A stretch of 64,000 nt of DNA, from positions 62,001-126,000 of the forward strand of contig NZ_JBLXJC010000001.1 in NCBI RefSeq assembly GCF_048269205.1, read 5' to 3'. The notes under the pieces are model-generated. The model was not told where the DNA came from and ran no database searches. It worked only from the letters and a program-made list of their open reading frames with translations. The translations under genes and the position numbers were made by a program. Source of the stretch: Emcibacter sp048269205. Lineage in GTDB: Bacteria; Pseudomonadota; Alphaproteobacteria; Sphingomonadales; Emcibacteraceae. Of the stretch, positions 17,242 through 25,618 are shown in pieces (within the stretch, counting starts at the first letter, position 1; every line of letters begins with the position of its first letter).

Positions 17242-20086
17242 ATTTCCAGCTGTCGAAAGCTTTACGAGCTTCGGTACGTCCCTCGAACGAGGCCTCTGAT
17301 TGTAACGCCTCGGCAAGGATCTTCCGGGCTTCTTCACGGCGTCCCAGCTTGTCCAGGGTAACGGCCAGGTGGTATTTGATCTCTGGGCTGCTGTAGTCCC
17401 GCACCAATGCCTTTCTCAGCAGCGGAAGGGCGGCCTCCGGGTCACCGTCCCGGGTTCGGATCCAGGCCAGGGTATCCATGATATTTACACTGTCCGGGGC
17501 CTGCTCCAGGGCTTTTTCGGCATAACTGCGCGCCTTGTCGTGATGGCCCATTTCATAATACAAGTTGGCGGCATTATTCATCAGGGCCGGCATGTTGGGG
17601 AAGCGTTCCAGAAGGCTTTCATACTGCGCCAGCGCCTTGTCGTATCGGTTGTCAAGCTTGTAGGCATTGCCCAGAGTCATGGCGGCGGCCAGGTCTTCGG
17701 GATATTTATTGGTCCATCCTTCCAGCATGGTTATCGCCGTGGGGATTTGTCCGCCTGCCTTGTAAGTGGCGAAAAGACCAAGGATGGCGAGAGGAGTGTC
17801 GCCCTTGCTGAGGGCCGTTTTAAAGGCTTTTTCAGCTAATTTGATGTCACCAAATGCGAGGTGAATCTCCCCTTCCAGGATGTCTGCGGTAGGCAGGTCT
17901 TCTGTCAGTTGCCTCAGGGGCTTGAGCAATTCCATGCCGGCAGCTCGATTCTTGTCTTCTATGGCCAGCTGGATAAGCGCAATATACGCCTCCTTCAGTT
18001 CCGGGTCCCAGGCGATGGCTTTCTTGAAGGAGGATTCCGCCCCCTGACGGTCGCCGACCGCCAGTTCGGCACTGGCCAGGGTCATGAGGGCTGCCCCCCG
18101 ATTGATGGAATATTCCACCGCAAGCTCAAAAGCCTTGATCGCTTTGGTTGGATTATTGGCCTTCATGTGCAGATTGCCAATCATGGTGTAGACGGTCTTG
18201 TCTTCAGGGGAACGGTTGGTGAATTCCTCCGCTGTCTTGATGGCATCTTCCAGGTTGCCGGTCTGTTCAAACATTGCCACCAGCTTGGCCAGGGTAGCCG
18301 CATTGTCGCCATCCAGGCTATAGGCCTTCCGGTACCAAAGCAGGGCCTGGTCGTTGTCGCCTGTGGTTTTGTATATGTCGCCCAGTTCCACCATCAGGTT
18401 ATAAGCTTCGGGCAGATCCTCCATCTTTTGCTTGATCCGCGCCACAGCCTTGTCCGGGCTTCCATCCACCACATCCATGCGCGCAAGCCGGACATGGGCG
18501 TTCAGGTTGTCCGGGTCCAGTTCGATGGCTTTCTCCAGGTATTTGCGGGCTTCTTCCCGTTGTCCGCCTAACCCGACCGCCGTGGCATAGAGTTCGTTGA
18601 TGAATGAACTGTCCGGTGCTTTTTCCTTAAGGCCTGTGACAATCTTGATCGCCTTTTCATATTCACCGGACCGCTGATAGGCCTGGGCGAGCAGTAGCTT
18701 GACTGTTGTAGAGTCCAGATTGTGCTGTTCTGCCTGAATCAGGCTCCGGATGGCTTCCTGCATGGAACCCGCCGCCATTTTCCCGCGGGCCAGATTGGTG
18801 TGGCTCTGGGCGGACTCCGGAACCAGCCGCACCACATTTTCAAAATAGCGGTTTGCTTTTTTGACATTCCCCAATTCCAGATAGGAAATGCCCAACAGGG
18901 TCAGGATCGTCGGATTGTTGGCTTGCGAGCGGCTGGCTTCGGTCAGGACCAGGCTGGCGGCCATGGGGTCCCCGGCCTGCAGTTCCAGGGCGCCAAGCAC
19001 TCTCATGGCGCCGACATCATTCCGTTCCATTTTCAGATAGTCCTGGAGAAAATCCCTGGCCTCATCCAGATTGCCGAACTGGAAATTGGTCAGTCCAGCC
19101 AGATAATAATAGCTGGGATTTGTCTTCATGACTTCTTCCGGCACCGCCCGAAGAGTGTTAATGACTTCATTCATGGCTGTTCGGGATTCCTTGGCATCAC
19201 CCTGGCTGGCGCGGATAACGGCTTTTAGGTATTTGGCACGGGGCTCCAGGGGGACAATTTCCAGAATATAATCCACATCGGTTTCCGCCTTTTTCAGATC
19301 CCGCAGGTCAATATAGAGTGCGGCCCGGGTCAGGCGGGCGGCCAGATGGGTTTCGTCCAGGGCAAGGGCCTCGTTTATGGCGTCGAGGGCTTCATTATTA
19401 TAACCGCGGATTTTGTAAATCTTGGATTTCATGATCCAGGCGTTGGGATCCGGCGTGAGGCTTTCAAGCGCACTGTCGATAAATTCCATGGCCTTGCCGA
19501 ACTGTTTGCGAGCGGACGCCACTTTGGCCCGGCCCAGTTTGGCAATATGATAATCAGGGGAAAGCTCCAGCGCCCGGGCATAACTTCGGTCTGCGTTGGC
19601 CAGTTTACGCTGGCCGAAATAGGCCTCGCCGCGCAGGAAGGCAATTTCTGTTTCAACGATCCGGTCCCGGTTTCCGCTTCTCACGGTTTCCAAAAGGCGG
19701 TCAAACTTGCTCTGCAGGACATAGGCCCGGCCGAACAGGACCATCAGCCGGTCCAGGTCGGCCCCGTGTCCGCGGGCAAATTCCAGTTCCACTTCTGCGC
19801 CGGCGCCGTCACCTCCGGCAATCAGGGTTTCCGCCAGCAAGATACGTGACGGGACATGTTGAGGGTCGGCCTTCAGGGCATTTTTCAAATGGATGAAGGT
19901 TTCCGGGTATTTTTCGGCGTGAAAACTGATCAAGGCTTTTTCATAGGCCGAACTGGCTTTCGAACCCGCGGCATTGGCGACAGGAATGTTTCCCGCCGTT
20001 GAAACCAGCAGAACAAACACCGCAAGTAAAGCTATTCTGAATCTGTTGAAGTCAAAAGCCATTCCCGGTCCCCGTCCCCTTTTCAT
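17240..20086 (-). CDS. prsT: PrsT-like TPR protein of the PEP-CTERM/exosortase system
   Basis: A 948-residue protein with a signal peptide (hydrophobic core about residues 18-36, cleavage near VANA) followed by some 20 tetratricopeptide repeats up to the C-terminus. Length, export signal and repeat layout match the PEP-CTERM-system TPR protein PrsT. Family members accompany exopolysaccharide and exosortase loci. Unlike lipoprotein members, it has no lipobox Cys after the signal. The divergent neighbour is itself a PEP-CTERM protein, which supports the call. A start at ATG 20062 would give a more typical signal peptide. No exosortase is in the window. A generic TPR scaffold remains possible. 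Confidence 0.7.
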   Translation of the reverse strand: MKRGRGPGMAFDFNRFRIALLAVFVLLVSTAGNIPVANAAGSKASSAYEKALISFHAEKYPETFIHLKNALKADPQHVPSRILLAETLIAGGDGAGAEVELEFARGHGADLDRLMVLFGRAYVLQSKFDRLLETVRSGNRDRIVETEIAFLRGEAYFGQRKLANADRSYARALELSPDYHIAKLGRAKVASARKQFGKAMEFIDSALESLTPDPNAWIMKSKIYKIRGYNNEALDAINEALALDETHLAARLTRAALYIDLRDLKKAETDVDYILEIVPLEPRAKYLKAVIRASQGDAKESRTAMNEVINTLRAVPEEVMKTNPSYYYLAGLTNFQFGNLDEARDFLQDYLKMERNDVGAMRVLGALELQAGDPMAASLVLTEASRSQANNPTILTLLGISYLELGNVKKANRYFENVVRLVPESAQSHTNLARGKMAAGSMQEAIRSLIQAEQHNLDSTTVKLLLAQAYQRSGEYEKAIKIVTGLKEKAPDSSFINELYATAVGLGGQREEARKYLEKAIELDPDNLNAHVRLARMDVVDGSPDKAVARIKQKMEDLPEAYNLMVELGDIYKTTGDNDQALLWYRKAYSLDGDNAATLAKLVAMFEQTGNLEDAIKTAEEFTNRSPEDKTVYTMIGNLHMKANNPTKAIKAFELAVEYSINRGAALMTLASAELAVGDRQGAESSFKKAIAWDPELKEAYIALIQLAIEDKNRAAGMELLKPLRQLTEDLPTADILEGEIHLAFGDIKLAEKAFKTALSKGDTPLAILGLFATYKAGGQIPTAITMLEGWTNKYPEDLAAAMTLGNAYKLDNRYDKALAQYESLLERFPNMPALMNNAANLYYEMGHHDKARSYAEKALEQAPDSVNIMDTLAWIRTRDGDPEAALPLLRKALVRDYSSPEIKYHLAVTLDKLGRREEARKILAEALQSEASFEGRTEARKAFDSWK

Positions 20087-20237
20087 GTCTGTTGTTTTAA
20101 TAATTTAGTCACGAACATCATATATTTAGAAATAATATAAAAGACAATATAATGACAATGGTTACAAAAGCTCTAAGTGGTGGCAATTAATCCCTGGAGC
20201 AGATATAAAGTAATCGACGGACAATGGATACAGCATA

Positions 20238-20284
20238 TGTCCTGAAATGGGACAGATGCAGGGCATTTGTCGGGAATCTTTACA
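20238..20284 (+). promoter_or_regulatory. tandem 17-bp palindromes, likely enhancer-binding sites
   Basis: TGTCC-N7-GGACA at 20238-20254 is a perfect dyad. TGTCG-N7-TTACA at 20268-20284 is a second 17-bp copy with matching outer TGT and ACA. The centres are 30 bp apart, near three helical turns. They lie about 65-110 bp upstream of the sigma-54 promoter, which is typical for a bacterial enhancer-binding protein such as a PrsR-type activator. Confidence 0.5.
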
Positions 20285-20347
20285 GAATCCTGAATCAGTC
20301 TGATAGATGATTGTCGTAAGTTATTGATTTAAAACAATTTGTTTTTT

Positions 20348-20363
20348 TGGCATGAGAATTGCT
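20348..20363 (+). promoter_or_regulatory. sigma-54 promoter of the PEP-CTERM gene
   Basis: TGGCATG-AGAA-TTGCT matches the sigma-54 consensus TGGCAYG-N4-TTGCW at every defined position. GG and GC are at -24 and -12 with the obligatory spacing. Transcription should start near 20373, leaving a leader of about 90 nt before the ATG at 20462. Confidence 0.8.
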
Positions 20364-20461
20364 TTAATACTCAGTTGATTGTATTACATGCTGAAGTCCG
20401 ATACTAGGACCACGGCAGACTATTAGAGAAATTATTAGTTTTTACACACATGAGGTGGGTA

Positions 20462-21286
20462 ATGAATATTTTAAAAACTATGGGAATTGCGGCGGGACTT
20501 ACCCTTGCGGCCTATTCCACAGCCCAGGCTGTCGACTATGATATCGCTGATACATATGTCGGTAGTAATACTACTGGTGGCCAGTACGGTGTTGACGTTC
20601 TTTATGGTCAGCAGAATTCACTTGGCATTTACGGCATGACCGTTGACCGTGATGCGAACGACATCATGACCGTGCGCATTTATACCAATACGGTCAACAG
20701 TGTCGGCAGCTCACATCCGGGTGGCAATGTCTATTTTGGCGACCTGTTCATGAGCGTCAAGAGCGGCAGCGATACAGCAGCATGGCAGCCTTATGGTAGC
20801 GGGCCTGCATATTCAAGTGATGATTTCAACGATCCGGGCAACGACACCACATGGGAATTTGCCTATGATCTGAACGGCGCACGCTACTCATACGGTTCCA
20901 GCAGCACCTCTGCCCGTCTGCGTGAGATTGATGATCCTTCAGATTCCGGTAGTTTCGACATGGCGTCCTACCGTAACCATATTTACAAAGTTGATGACGG
21001 CGAAAGCACAGATGTTTCCGGTTCGACCAACATTGTAAATATGAATAGAACTGGATTTGCCGGTGAGGGTTCAAACTATCTCGAATTTATTTTCGACGTT
21101 GGTAACACAGCACTGGCGACAGCCAACCAGATTGCGTTCCACTGGACGTCAAGCCTGGCAAAGGATGTGATTGAAGGGGTTGTTGATTTTGATACGCCTC
21201 CGCAGGTTTCCGAACCTGCTGCCCTCAGCCTGCTGCTGGCCGGTCTGGGTGGTGTAGCTTACCGTCGCCGTAAGGCACGCGCCTAA
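20462..21286 (+). CDS. PEP-CTERM sorting-domain surface protein
   Basis: About 274 residues. It has an N-terminal signal peptide (about residues 1-23, cleavage after AQA). The mature part is a Gly/Ser/Asp/Tyr-rich domain with low Lys, beta-structured in appearance. The C-terminus has the tripartite PEP-CTERM signal: SEPAAL motif, a hydrophobic stretch (LSLLLAGLGGVAY) and RRRKARA. Exosortase would cut here and release or anchor the protein in the exopolysaccharide matrix. The start was chosen at ATG 20462 because GAGGTGG sits just ahead of it; ATG 20450 lies over that site. It has a sigma-54 promoter and its own terminator. The function of the central domain is unknown. Confidence 0.85.
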   Translation: MNILKTMGIAAGLTLAAYSTAQAVDYDIADTYVGSNTTGGQYGVDVLYGQQNSLGIYGMTVDRDANDIMTVRIYTNTVNSVGSSHPGGNVYFGDLFMSVKSGSDTAAWQPYGSGPAYSSDDFNDPGNDTTWEFAYDLNGARYSYGSSSTSARLREIDDPSDSGSFDMASYRNHIYKVDDGESTDVSGSTNIVNMNRTGFAGEGSNYLEFIFDVGNTALATANQIAFHWTSSLAKDVIEGVVDFDTPPQVSEPAALSLLLAGLGGVAYRRRKARA

Positions 21287-21313
21287 GTCTAGGCAAAGTT
21301 TGTGATTGCATTG

Positions 21314-21345
21314 AACGGCTCCCTTTCCGGGAGCCGTTTTATTTT
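21314..21345. terminator. bidirectional terminator between the PEP-CTERM gene and msrB
   Basis: AACGGCTCCC and GGGAGCCGTT pair around a 5-nt loop and are followed by TTATTTTG on the plus strand. It serves the PEP-CTERM gene and probably also the convergent msrB transcript. Confidence 0.85.
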
Positions 21346-21737
21346 GTCTTTTTGAAATCCAGGGAGGCCGAGTTAATGCAATAGCGCAGGCCGGTTGGCG
21401 CCGGCCCGTCCGGGAAGACATGTCCCAGATGTGCGTCACAGCGGGCGCACAGGACCTCGTCACGGACCATACCGTGACTCAGGTCCCGGCGGATCGAAAT
21501 ATTACCGTCCTCAATCGGCTCATAATAGCTGGGCCAGCCGCTGCCGGAATCAAACTTGGTCTCTGAACTGAACAGGGGCGTGCCGCAACAAATGCAGTGA
21601 TAGTCGCCGGTCTCCTTGTGGTCCCAGTATTTATTCATGAAGGCCCGTTCCGTGGCGCCCTTGCGGGTCACTTCAAACTGAAGATCGTCCAGCTTGTCCC
21701 GCCAGGCGGCTTCGTCTTTCTCTATCTTGTCGTTCAT
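21339..21737 (-). CDS. msrB: peptide-methionine (R)-S-oxide reductase
   Basis: 132 residues from the ATG at 21737. The structural zinc cysteines are present in CICCGTPLF and CARCDAHLGH, and the catalytic Cys in GLRYCINSASLDF. It reduces methionine-R-sulfoxide in proteins. The start follows the stop of the upstream FAD oxidase gene after one base, so the two are co-transcribed and likely translationally coupled. The in-frame extension upstream is the oxidase gene in another frame and is not real. The matching msrA lies about 5 kb away on the other strand. Confidence 0.95.
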   Translation of the reverse strand: MNDKIEKDEAAWRDKLDDLQFEVTRKGATERAFMNKYWDHKETGDYHCICCGTPLFSSETKFDSGSGWPSYYEPIEDGNISIRRDLSHGMVRDEVLCARCDAHLGHVFPDGPAPTGLRYCINSASLDFKKTK

Positions 21738-21738
21738 T

Positions 21739-23127
21739 TTAGTCCTCAAGGTCAAAAATCTTGCCGGGGTTGAGAATATTCTTCGGGTCCAGGGCTTTCT
21801 TGATGGCCTGCATATAGTGGAGCGCCGGACCATGTTCCAGGGTCATGAATTTCTTTTTGCCGATACCGATACCATGTTCGCCGGTACTGGTGCCTTCAAG
21901 TTTTAGCGCCCGCTCCACCAGTCGGCCGTTAAAAGCCTCAATCCGGTTGACTTGTGCCGGGTCTTTCTTGTCAAAGACCAGGGTCAGATGAAAATTGCCG
22001 TCTCCCACATGGCCGACCAGCGGGGCGACCAGACCTGTCTTTTCGATATCGTCATAGGTTTGCATAATACAGTCGGTCAGGCGAGAGATGGGGACGCAGA
22101 CATCTGTGGCCCAGAAGTCCTTTCCCGGATGGTTGGCCTGCACGGCATAAAAGGCATCATGCCGGGCCTTCCAAAGTTTGTTTCGATCTTCAGTACGGCT
22201 TGCCCACCGGAAATCACCGCTGCCCTGACCGGCGGCAATTTCGCCGACTATTTCCGCCTGTTCGCGCACGGATTGTTCGCTGCCGTGGAATTCCAGAAAC
22301 AGGGTTGGTTTTGCCGCATAATCCAGTTCTGAATATTTGTTGATCAGGCTCATCTGCAGGGCATCGGCCAGTTCGATGCGGGCGACCGGGATGCCTGTCT
22401 GGATCGTTTCCACCACGGTTTTGACGGCGCTTTCCAGGTCTTCAAAATGACAAACCGCGGCGGACATGGCCTCGGGAATGCCGTATAGTTTCAGGGTGAT
22501 TTCCATGATGATGCCCAGGGTTCCTTCGGAACCGGTCAGCAGAGCGTTAAGGTCATATCCGGCCGCCGACTTTTTGGCCCGTCCTTTGGTTCGAATTATC
22601 TCGCCATCAGCCATCACGGCGGTCAGGGACAGGACATTGTCCCGCATGGTGCCGTAACGCACCGCATTGGTGCCGGAAGCCCGGGTCGCAGTCATGCCAC
22701 CCAGCGAGGCATTGGCCCCCGGGTCAATGGGAAAAAAAAGACCCATATCCCTGAGCGCATGATTCAGATCTTCCCGGGTGACGCCGGCCTCGACGGTGGC
22801 GTCGAGATCCTCCGCATGGATGCTGACAATTTTGTCCATGCCGCTAAGGTCGATACACAGCCCGCCTTCCGTGGCCAGGAAATGGCCCTCCAGCGAAGTG
22901 CCTGTGCCAAAGGCCATGACCGGAACGTCTGCTTCGTTGCATAACCGGATAATATGGCTGACTTCTTCCGTGGAATGGGCAAAGGCGACGGCTTCAGGCA
23001 GTGCAGGCGCCAGATAGGTCAGGCTGGTACCATGATGTTGCCGTACCGCCTCCGAGACAGAGAGCCTGTCGCCCAGCTTTTCAGCCAGGGCCGGCAGTAT
23101 CCTTTTGATATTTCCGTGCCTGCTCAT
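21739..23127 (-). CDS. FAD-binding oxidase, D-lactate/glycolate dehydrogenase (GlcD/DLD) type
   Basis: A 462-residue VAO-fold flavoprotein. The N-terminal FAD_binding_4 domain has PVMAFGTGTSLEGH (near residue 70) and DPGANASLGGMTATRASG (near residue 138). The C-terminal FAD-oxidase domain has the GHVGDGNFH metal/substrate motif (near residue 362) and ends in STGEHGIGIGKKKFM and LDPKNILNPGKIF. These are hallmarks of D-2-hydroxyacid dehydrogenases that feed electrons to the respiratory chain or cytochrome c. D-lactate is the commonest substrate of this length class, but glycolate or another 2-hydroxyacid is possible. It forms an operon with msrB. Confidence 0.88.
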   Translation of the reverse strand: MSRHGNIKRILPALAEKLGDRLSVSEAVRQHHGTSLTYLAPALPEAVAFAHSTEEVSHIIRLCNEADVPVMAFGTGTSLEGHFLATEGGLCIDLSGMDKIVSIHAEDLDATVEAGVTREDLNHALRDMGLFFPIDPGANASLGGMTATRASGTNAVRYGTMRDNVLSLTAVMADGEIIRTKGRAKKSAAGYDLNALLTGSEGTLGIIMEITLKLYGIPEAMSAAVCHFEDLESAVKTVVETIQTGIPVARIELADALQMSLINKYSELDYAAKPTLFLEFHGSEQSVREQAEIVGEIAAGQGSGDFRWASRTEDRNKLWKARHDAFYAVQANHPGKDFWATDVCVPISRLTDCIMQTYDDIEKTGLVAPLVGHVGDGNFHLTLVFDKKDPAQVNRIEAFNGRLVERALKLEGTSTGEHGIGIGKKKFMTLEHGPALHYMQAIKKALDPKNILNPGKIFDLED

Positions 23128-23229
23128 GTTCCGGCTTGCTCCCTTGTCGCTTCCCGTCTAGTCTCACATGATTGCTGTCAAAAAACAAATATTGATGTGT
23201 TCCAGACATAAGGTGCAAGGGAGAACAAG

Positions 23230-24270
23230 ATGTCCTATCGGGTCGTGCAAATACATGTCACCCATGGCGCTGGTGATATGTCCGCCAAAACCCGTAAAAT
23301 CAAAAAAGTGGTGGACAACTGGCCCGTGGGCAAAGAGGGCCTGACCTGGGCCTTTCTGGTCAAAACCCAGAATGTGCAATATGTCACCGACCGCCTGCAG
23401 GATATTTTTACAAAGAGCCATATCGCCAGGATTGTCATTATGCCGGTCGAGGCCATATTGCCGCAGCCCCGGGATACGGGACCTGTCGAACTGCCTTCCG
23501 AAGAAAAGACCCAAAGGGAAAAGGAAAGTGGCAAAGGCCAGAAAACGCCAAGACCATTTGCCGGTGTGAGCCGTGACGAACTTTATGCGGAAATATCCCG
23601 TGGCGCGGAAATCAGCAACAGCTTCCTCCTGCTTGTGATTTTCTCGACCATCGTTGCCGGTATCGGCCTGATAGAAAATAACGTGGCTGTGGTAATCGGC
23701 GCCATGGTTATCGCCCCCCTGCTCGGGCCCAACCTTGCGCTGGCCCTTTCCACGGCGCTGGGTGACCTTGATCTGATGGGCCGATCAATCCGGACGCTGG
23801 TGACCGGCTTTGCCATTGCCCTCGGGCTCAGCATCTGTCTTGGATATTTCTGGATCGGCGATCTGAACAGCCAGGAACTTGTCAGCCGCACACATGTGGG
23901 CTTTGACAGTATTGCCCTGGCGCTGGTTTCCGGGGCGGCAGCTGTGTTGTCCCTGGCCAGCGGTATTTCCAGTGTTCTGGTCGGGGTCATGGTGGCGGTT
24001 GCCCTGCTGCCGCCGGGGGCGACAATGGGAATCATGATCGGGGCCGGCAAGATGGATGCGGCCCAGGGGGCGGCGCTTTTGCTGGCGGTCAACATTGTCT
24101 GCGTCAATCTGGCTGCAAAGCTTGTCTTCTTTTTCAAGGGAGTCGGGCCCCGGGAATGGTACGAAAAGCAAAAGGCCAGAAGGGCCATGATCTTTTATAT
24201 CGCATTCTGGGTCATAAGCCTGATTGTTCTGGGTTACGTTATTCTTGAACGTGCCAACATGGTCTTCTAG
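23230..24270 (+). CDS. TIGR00341/DUF389 family inner membrane protein
   Basis: A 346-residue protein. The N-terminal 110 residues form a soluble alpha/beta domain, followed by a charged linker rich in Lys and Glu. The C-terminal part has about six membrane segments, including the conserved IENNVAVVIGAMVIAPLLGPN stretch (near residue 155) and a Gly-rich VALLPPGATMGIMIGAG helix. This is the TIGR00341 (DUF389) family, membrane proteins with no agreed function. The stop overlaps the stop of the convergent DUF1853 gene by 4 nt (CTAG). Confidence 0.85.
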   Translation: MSYRVVQIHVTHGAGDMSAKTRKIKKVVDNWPVGKEGLTWAFLVKTQNVQYVTDRLQDIFTKSHIARIVIMPVEAILPQPRDTGPVELPSEEKTQREKESGKGQKTPRPFAGVSRDELYAEISRGAEISNSFLLLVIFSTIVAGIGLIENNVAVVIGAMVIAPLLGPNLALALSTALGDLDLMGRSIRTLVTGFAIALGLSICLGYFWIGDLNSQELVSRTHVGFDSIALALVSGAAAVLSLASGISSVLVGVMVAVALLPPGATMGIMIGAGKMDAAQGAALLLAVNIVCVNLAAKLVFFFKGVGPREWYEKQKARRAMIFYIAFWVISLIVLGYVILERANMVF

Positions 24271-25130
24271 AGGTTGTTGTCAGTCCGGGGCCAGTTGTCG
24301 GGCACGATAAACCCCCGGTGAAGTTCCCGCCACTGGCCCTGATCTTGTTCCAGGGCTGCCAGAAGGACCGGTTTGTCTTTGCGCCTGTCCTTACCTGAAA
24401 GCCGGGCATACATCTCCTGCGGTTCATGGATATTTTCTTCCTCAAGGCCGGTCCGGAAATCCAGCCAGAAAGGTTTTGTCAGGATTGTCCAGAAAGACGC
24501 CCGGTCCAGTTGCTCTTTCATGTTTTTCCTGTGCACCCACCAGCCCTTCCGGTGATGGGGATTGACCCGGTCCGGTACAATAAAGTTGCCACTTTTCCAG
24601 TTTTGAAGGGGATGAAAAAGATATCCCCTGCTGAAGACAAATGCCTGGGGCATATCATATCCAAGTCTTTCAATAGTTTCCCGACCCGCATCGGTGTGGG
24701 CCAGAAGCAATTGTCGCTCCAGTATCTTGGCCAGTTTCAGGTCCAGCCGGTCACGACCGCCGGGACCAATCCATTCCCCGGCCTGCTGGCAGTTGCCGGT
24801 ACCCAGATAAAGTTTAACCGTGGTTTCAACATGGAAAGACTGGCCGTTCCTCTGGAACAGGAAATCAAACTCGCCTTTTGTCAGTCCCTGCTCCCGGACC
24901 TGGATATTCCTGTGCAGGCCTGTGATGTTTCTGTCCTGCTGCAGGAACGTGGCGAAAATATTCTCGAAATAGGGGCCCAGCGCCCATGTCCGGGCCAGGT
25001 CTTTCGGCTGGTCAGAGATTCCATCAGCAAGCAGCCTGTCTGCAAGGGCGGGCAGCCAGTCTGGCATGGGGCTATCAATCAGGGGCGGGCTTTTCAGGAG
25101 CCACTTGAGATCATAGAGATATTTTTTCAT
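24267..25130 (-). CDS. DUF1853 family protein with a PD-(D/E)XK-like motif
   Basis: A 287-residue soluble protein of the DUF1853 family (DLKWLLKSPPLI near the N-terminus, GPYFENIFATFL near residue 50). Residues about 85-106 read GEFDFLF, then HVETTVKLYLG. An Asp followed about 13 residues later by E-T-T-V-K is close to the D...E-x-K core of restriction-endonuclease-fold nucleases. Whether it cuts nucleic acid is unknown. It stands alone, overlapping the convergent membrane protein gene by 4 nt. Confidence 0.75.
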   Translation of the reverse strand: MKKYLYDLKWLLKSPPLIDSPMPDWLPALADRLLADGISDQPKDLARTWALGPYFENIFATFLQQDRNITGLHRNIQVREQGLTKGEFDFLFQRNGQSFHVETTVKLYLGTGNCQQAGEWIGPGGRDRLDLKLAKILERQLLLAHTDAGRETIERLGYDMPQAFVFSRGYLFHPLQNWKSGNFIVPDRVNPHHRKGWWVHRKNMKEQLDRASFWTILTKPFWLDFRTGLEEENIHEPQEMYARLSGKDRRKDKPVLLAALEQDQGQWRELHRGFIVPDNWPRTDNNL

Positions 25131-25238
25131 GAGAATATATGGTTATCACAAATTGTCTGCTAGGCTATCCATTCGATGAAAATTGCCCGGGTAAAATCCC
25201 CGGAAAAGGTAATAATAAAACAACAGAGGAGATTTCAA

Positions 25239-25490
25239 ATGTCTATTTTATGGATGCTGATCATCGGCGCCCTTGCAGGGTTTCTTGCCGGAAAAATTAT
25301 GAAAGGCGGAGGATTCGGCCTGATCGGCAATCTCGTTGTCGGAATTATCGGTGCTGTTATAGGTGGTTGGTTGTTCGGACAGCTGGGCATATCGATGAAC
25401 AATAACCTGATCGGGGAACTGGTTACCGCTGTAATCGGCGCCGTTGTGCTTCTGTTTATCGTCGGCCTTTTCAAAAAGGGCCAGGCCTGA
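25239..25490 (+). CDS. GlsB/YeaQ/YmgE family stress-response membrane protein
   Basis: 83 residues in three hydrophobic segments with the Gly-rich GALAGFLAGKIMKGGGFGLIGN signature split across the first loop, a second VGIIGAVIGGWLF segment, and a final VIGAVVLLFIVGLF segment ending in a Lys-rich tail. This is the transglycosylase-associated/GlsB family, small inner membrane proteins induced by stress in several bacteria. The start at ATG 25239 is fixed by AGAGGAG upstream; the longer frame to 25176 covers the ribosome binding site and is not used. A strong terminator follows. Confidence 0.9.
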   Translation: MSILWMLIIGALAGFLAGKIMKGGGFGLIGNLVVGIIGAVIGGWLFGQLGISMNNNLIGELVTAVIGAVVLLFIVGLFKKGQA

Positions 25491-25520
25491 CACTGAAAAT
25501 CCAGCCTGGATGAAAAATGC

Positions 25521-25554
25521 GGGAAAAAGCTCAGTCTTTTTCCCGTCTTTTTTT
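25521..25554 (+). terminator. terminator after the GlsB-type gene
   Basis: GGGAAAAAG and CTTTTTCCC pair around a 6-nt loop and are followed by GTC and seven T residues. Confidence 0.88.
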
Positions 25555-25618
25555 GACCTTGTCATAATTATCTGTCACAAATAAGTTAGTATTACATACA
25601 AAAATGGAAGGCAGGAAA

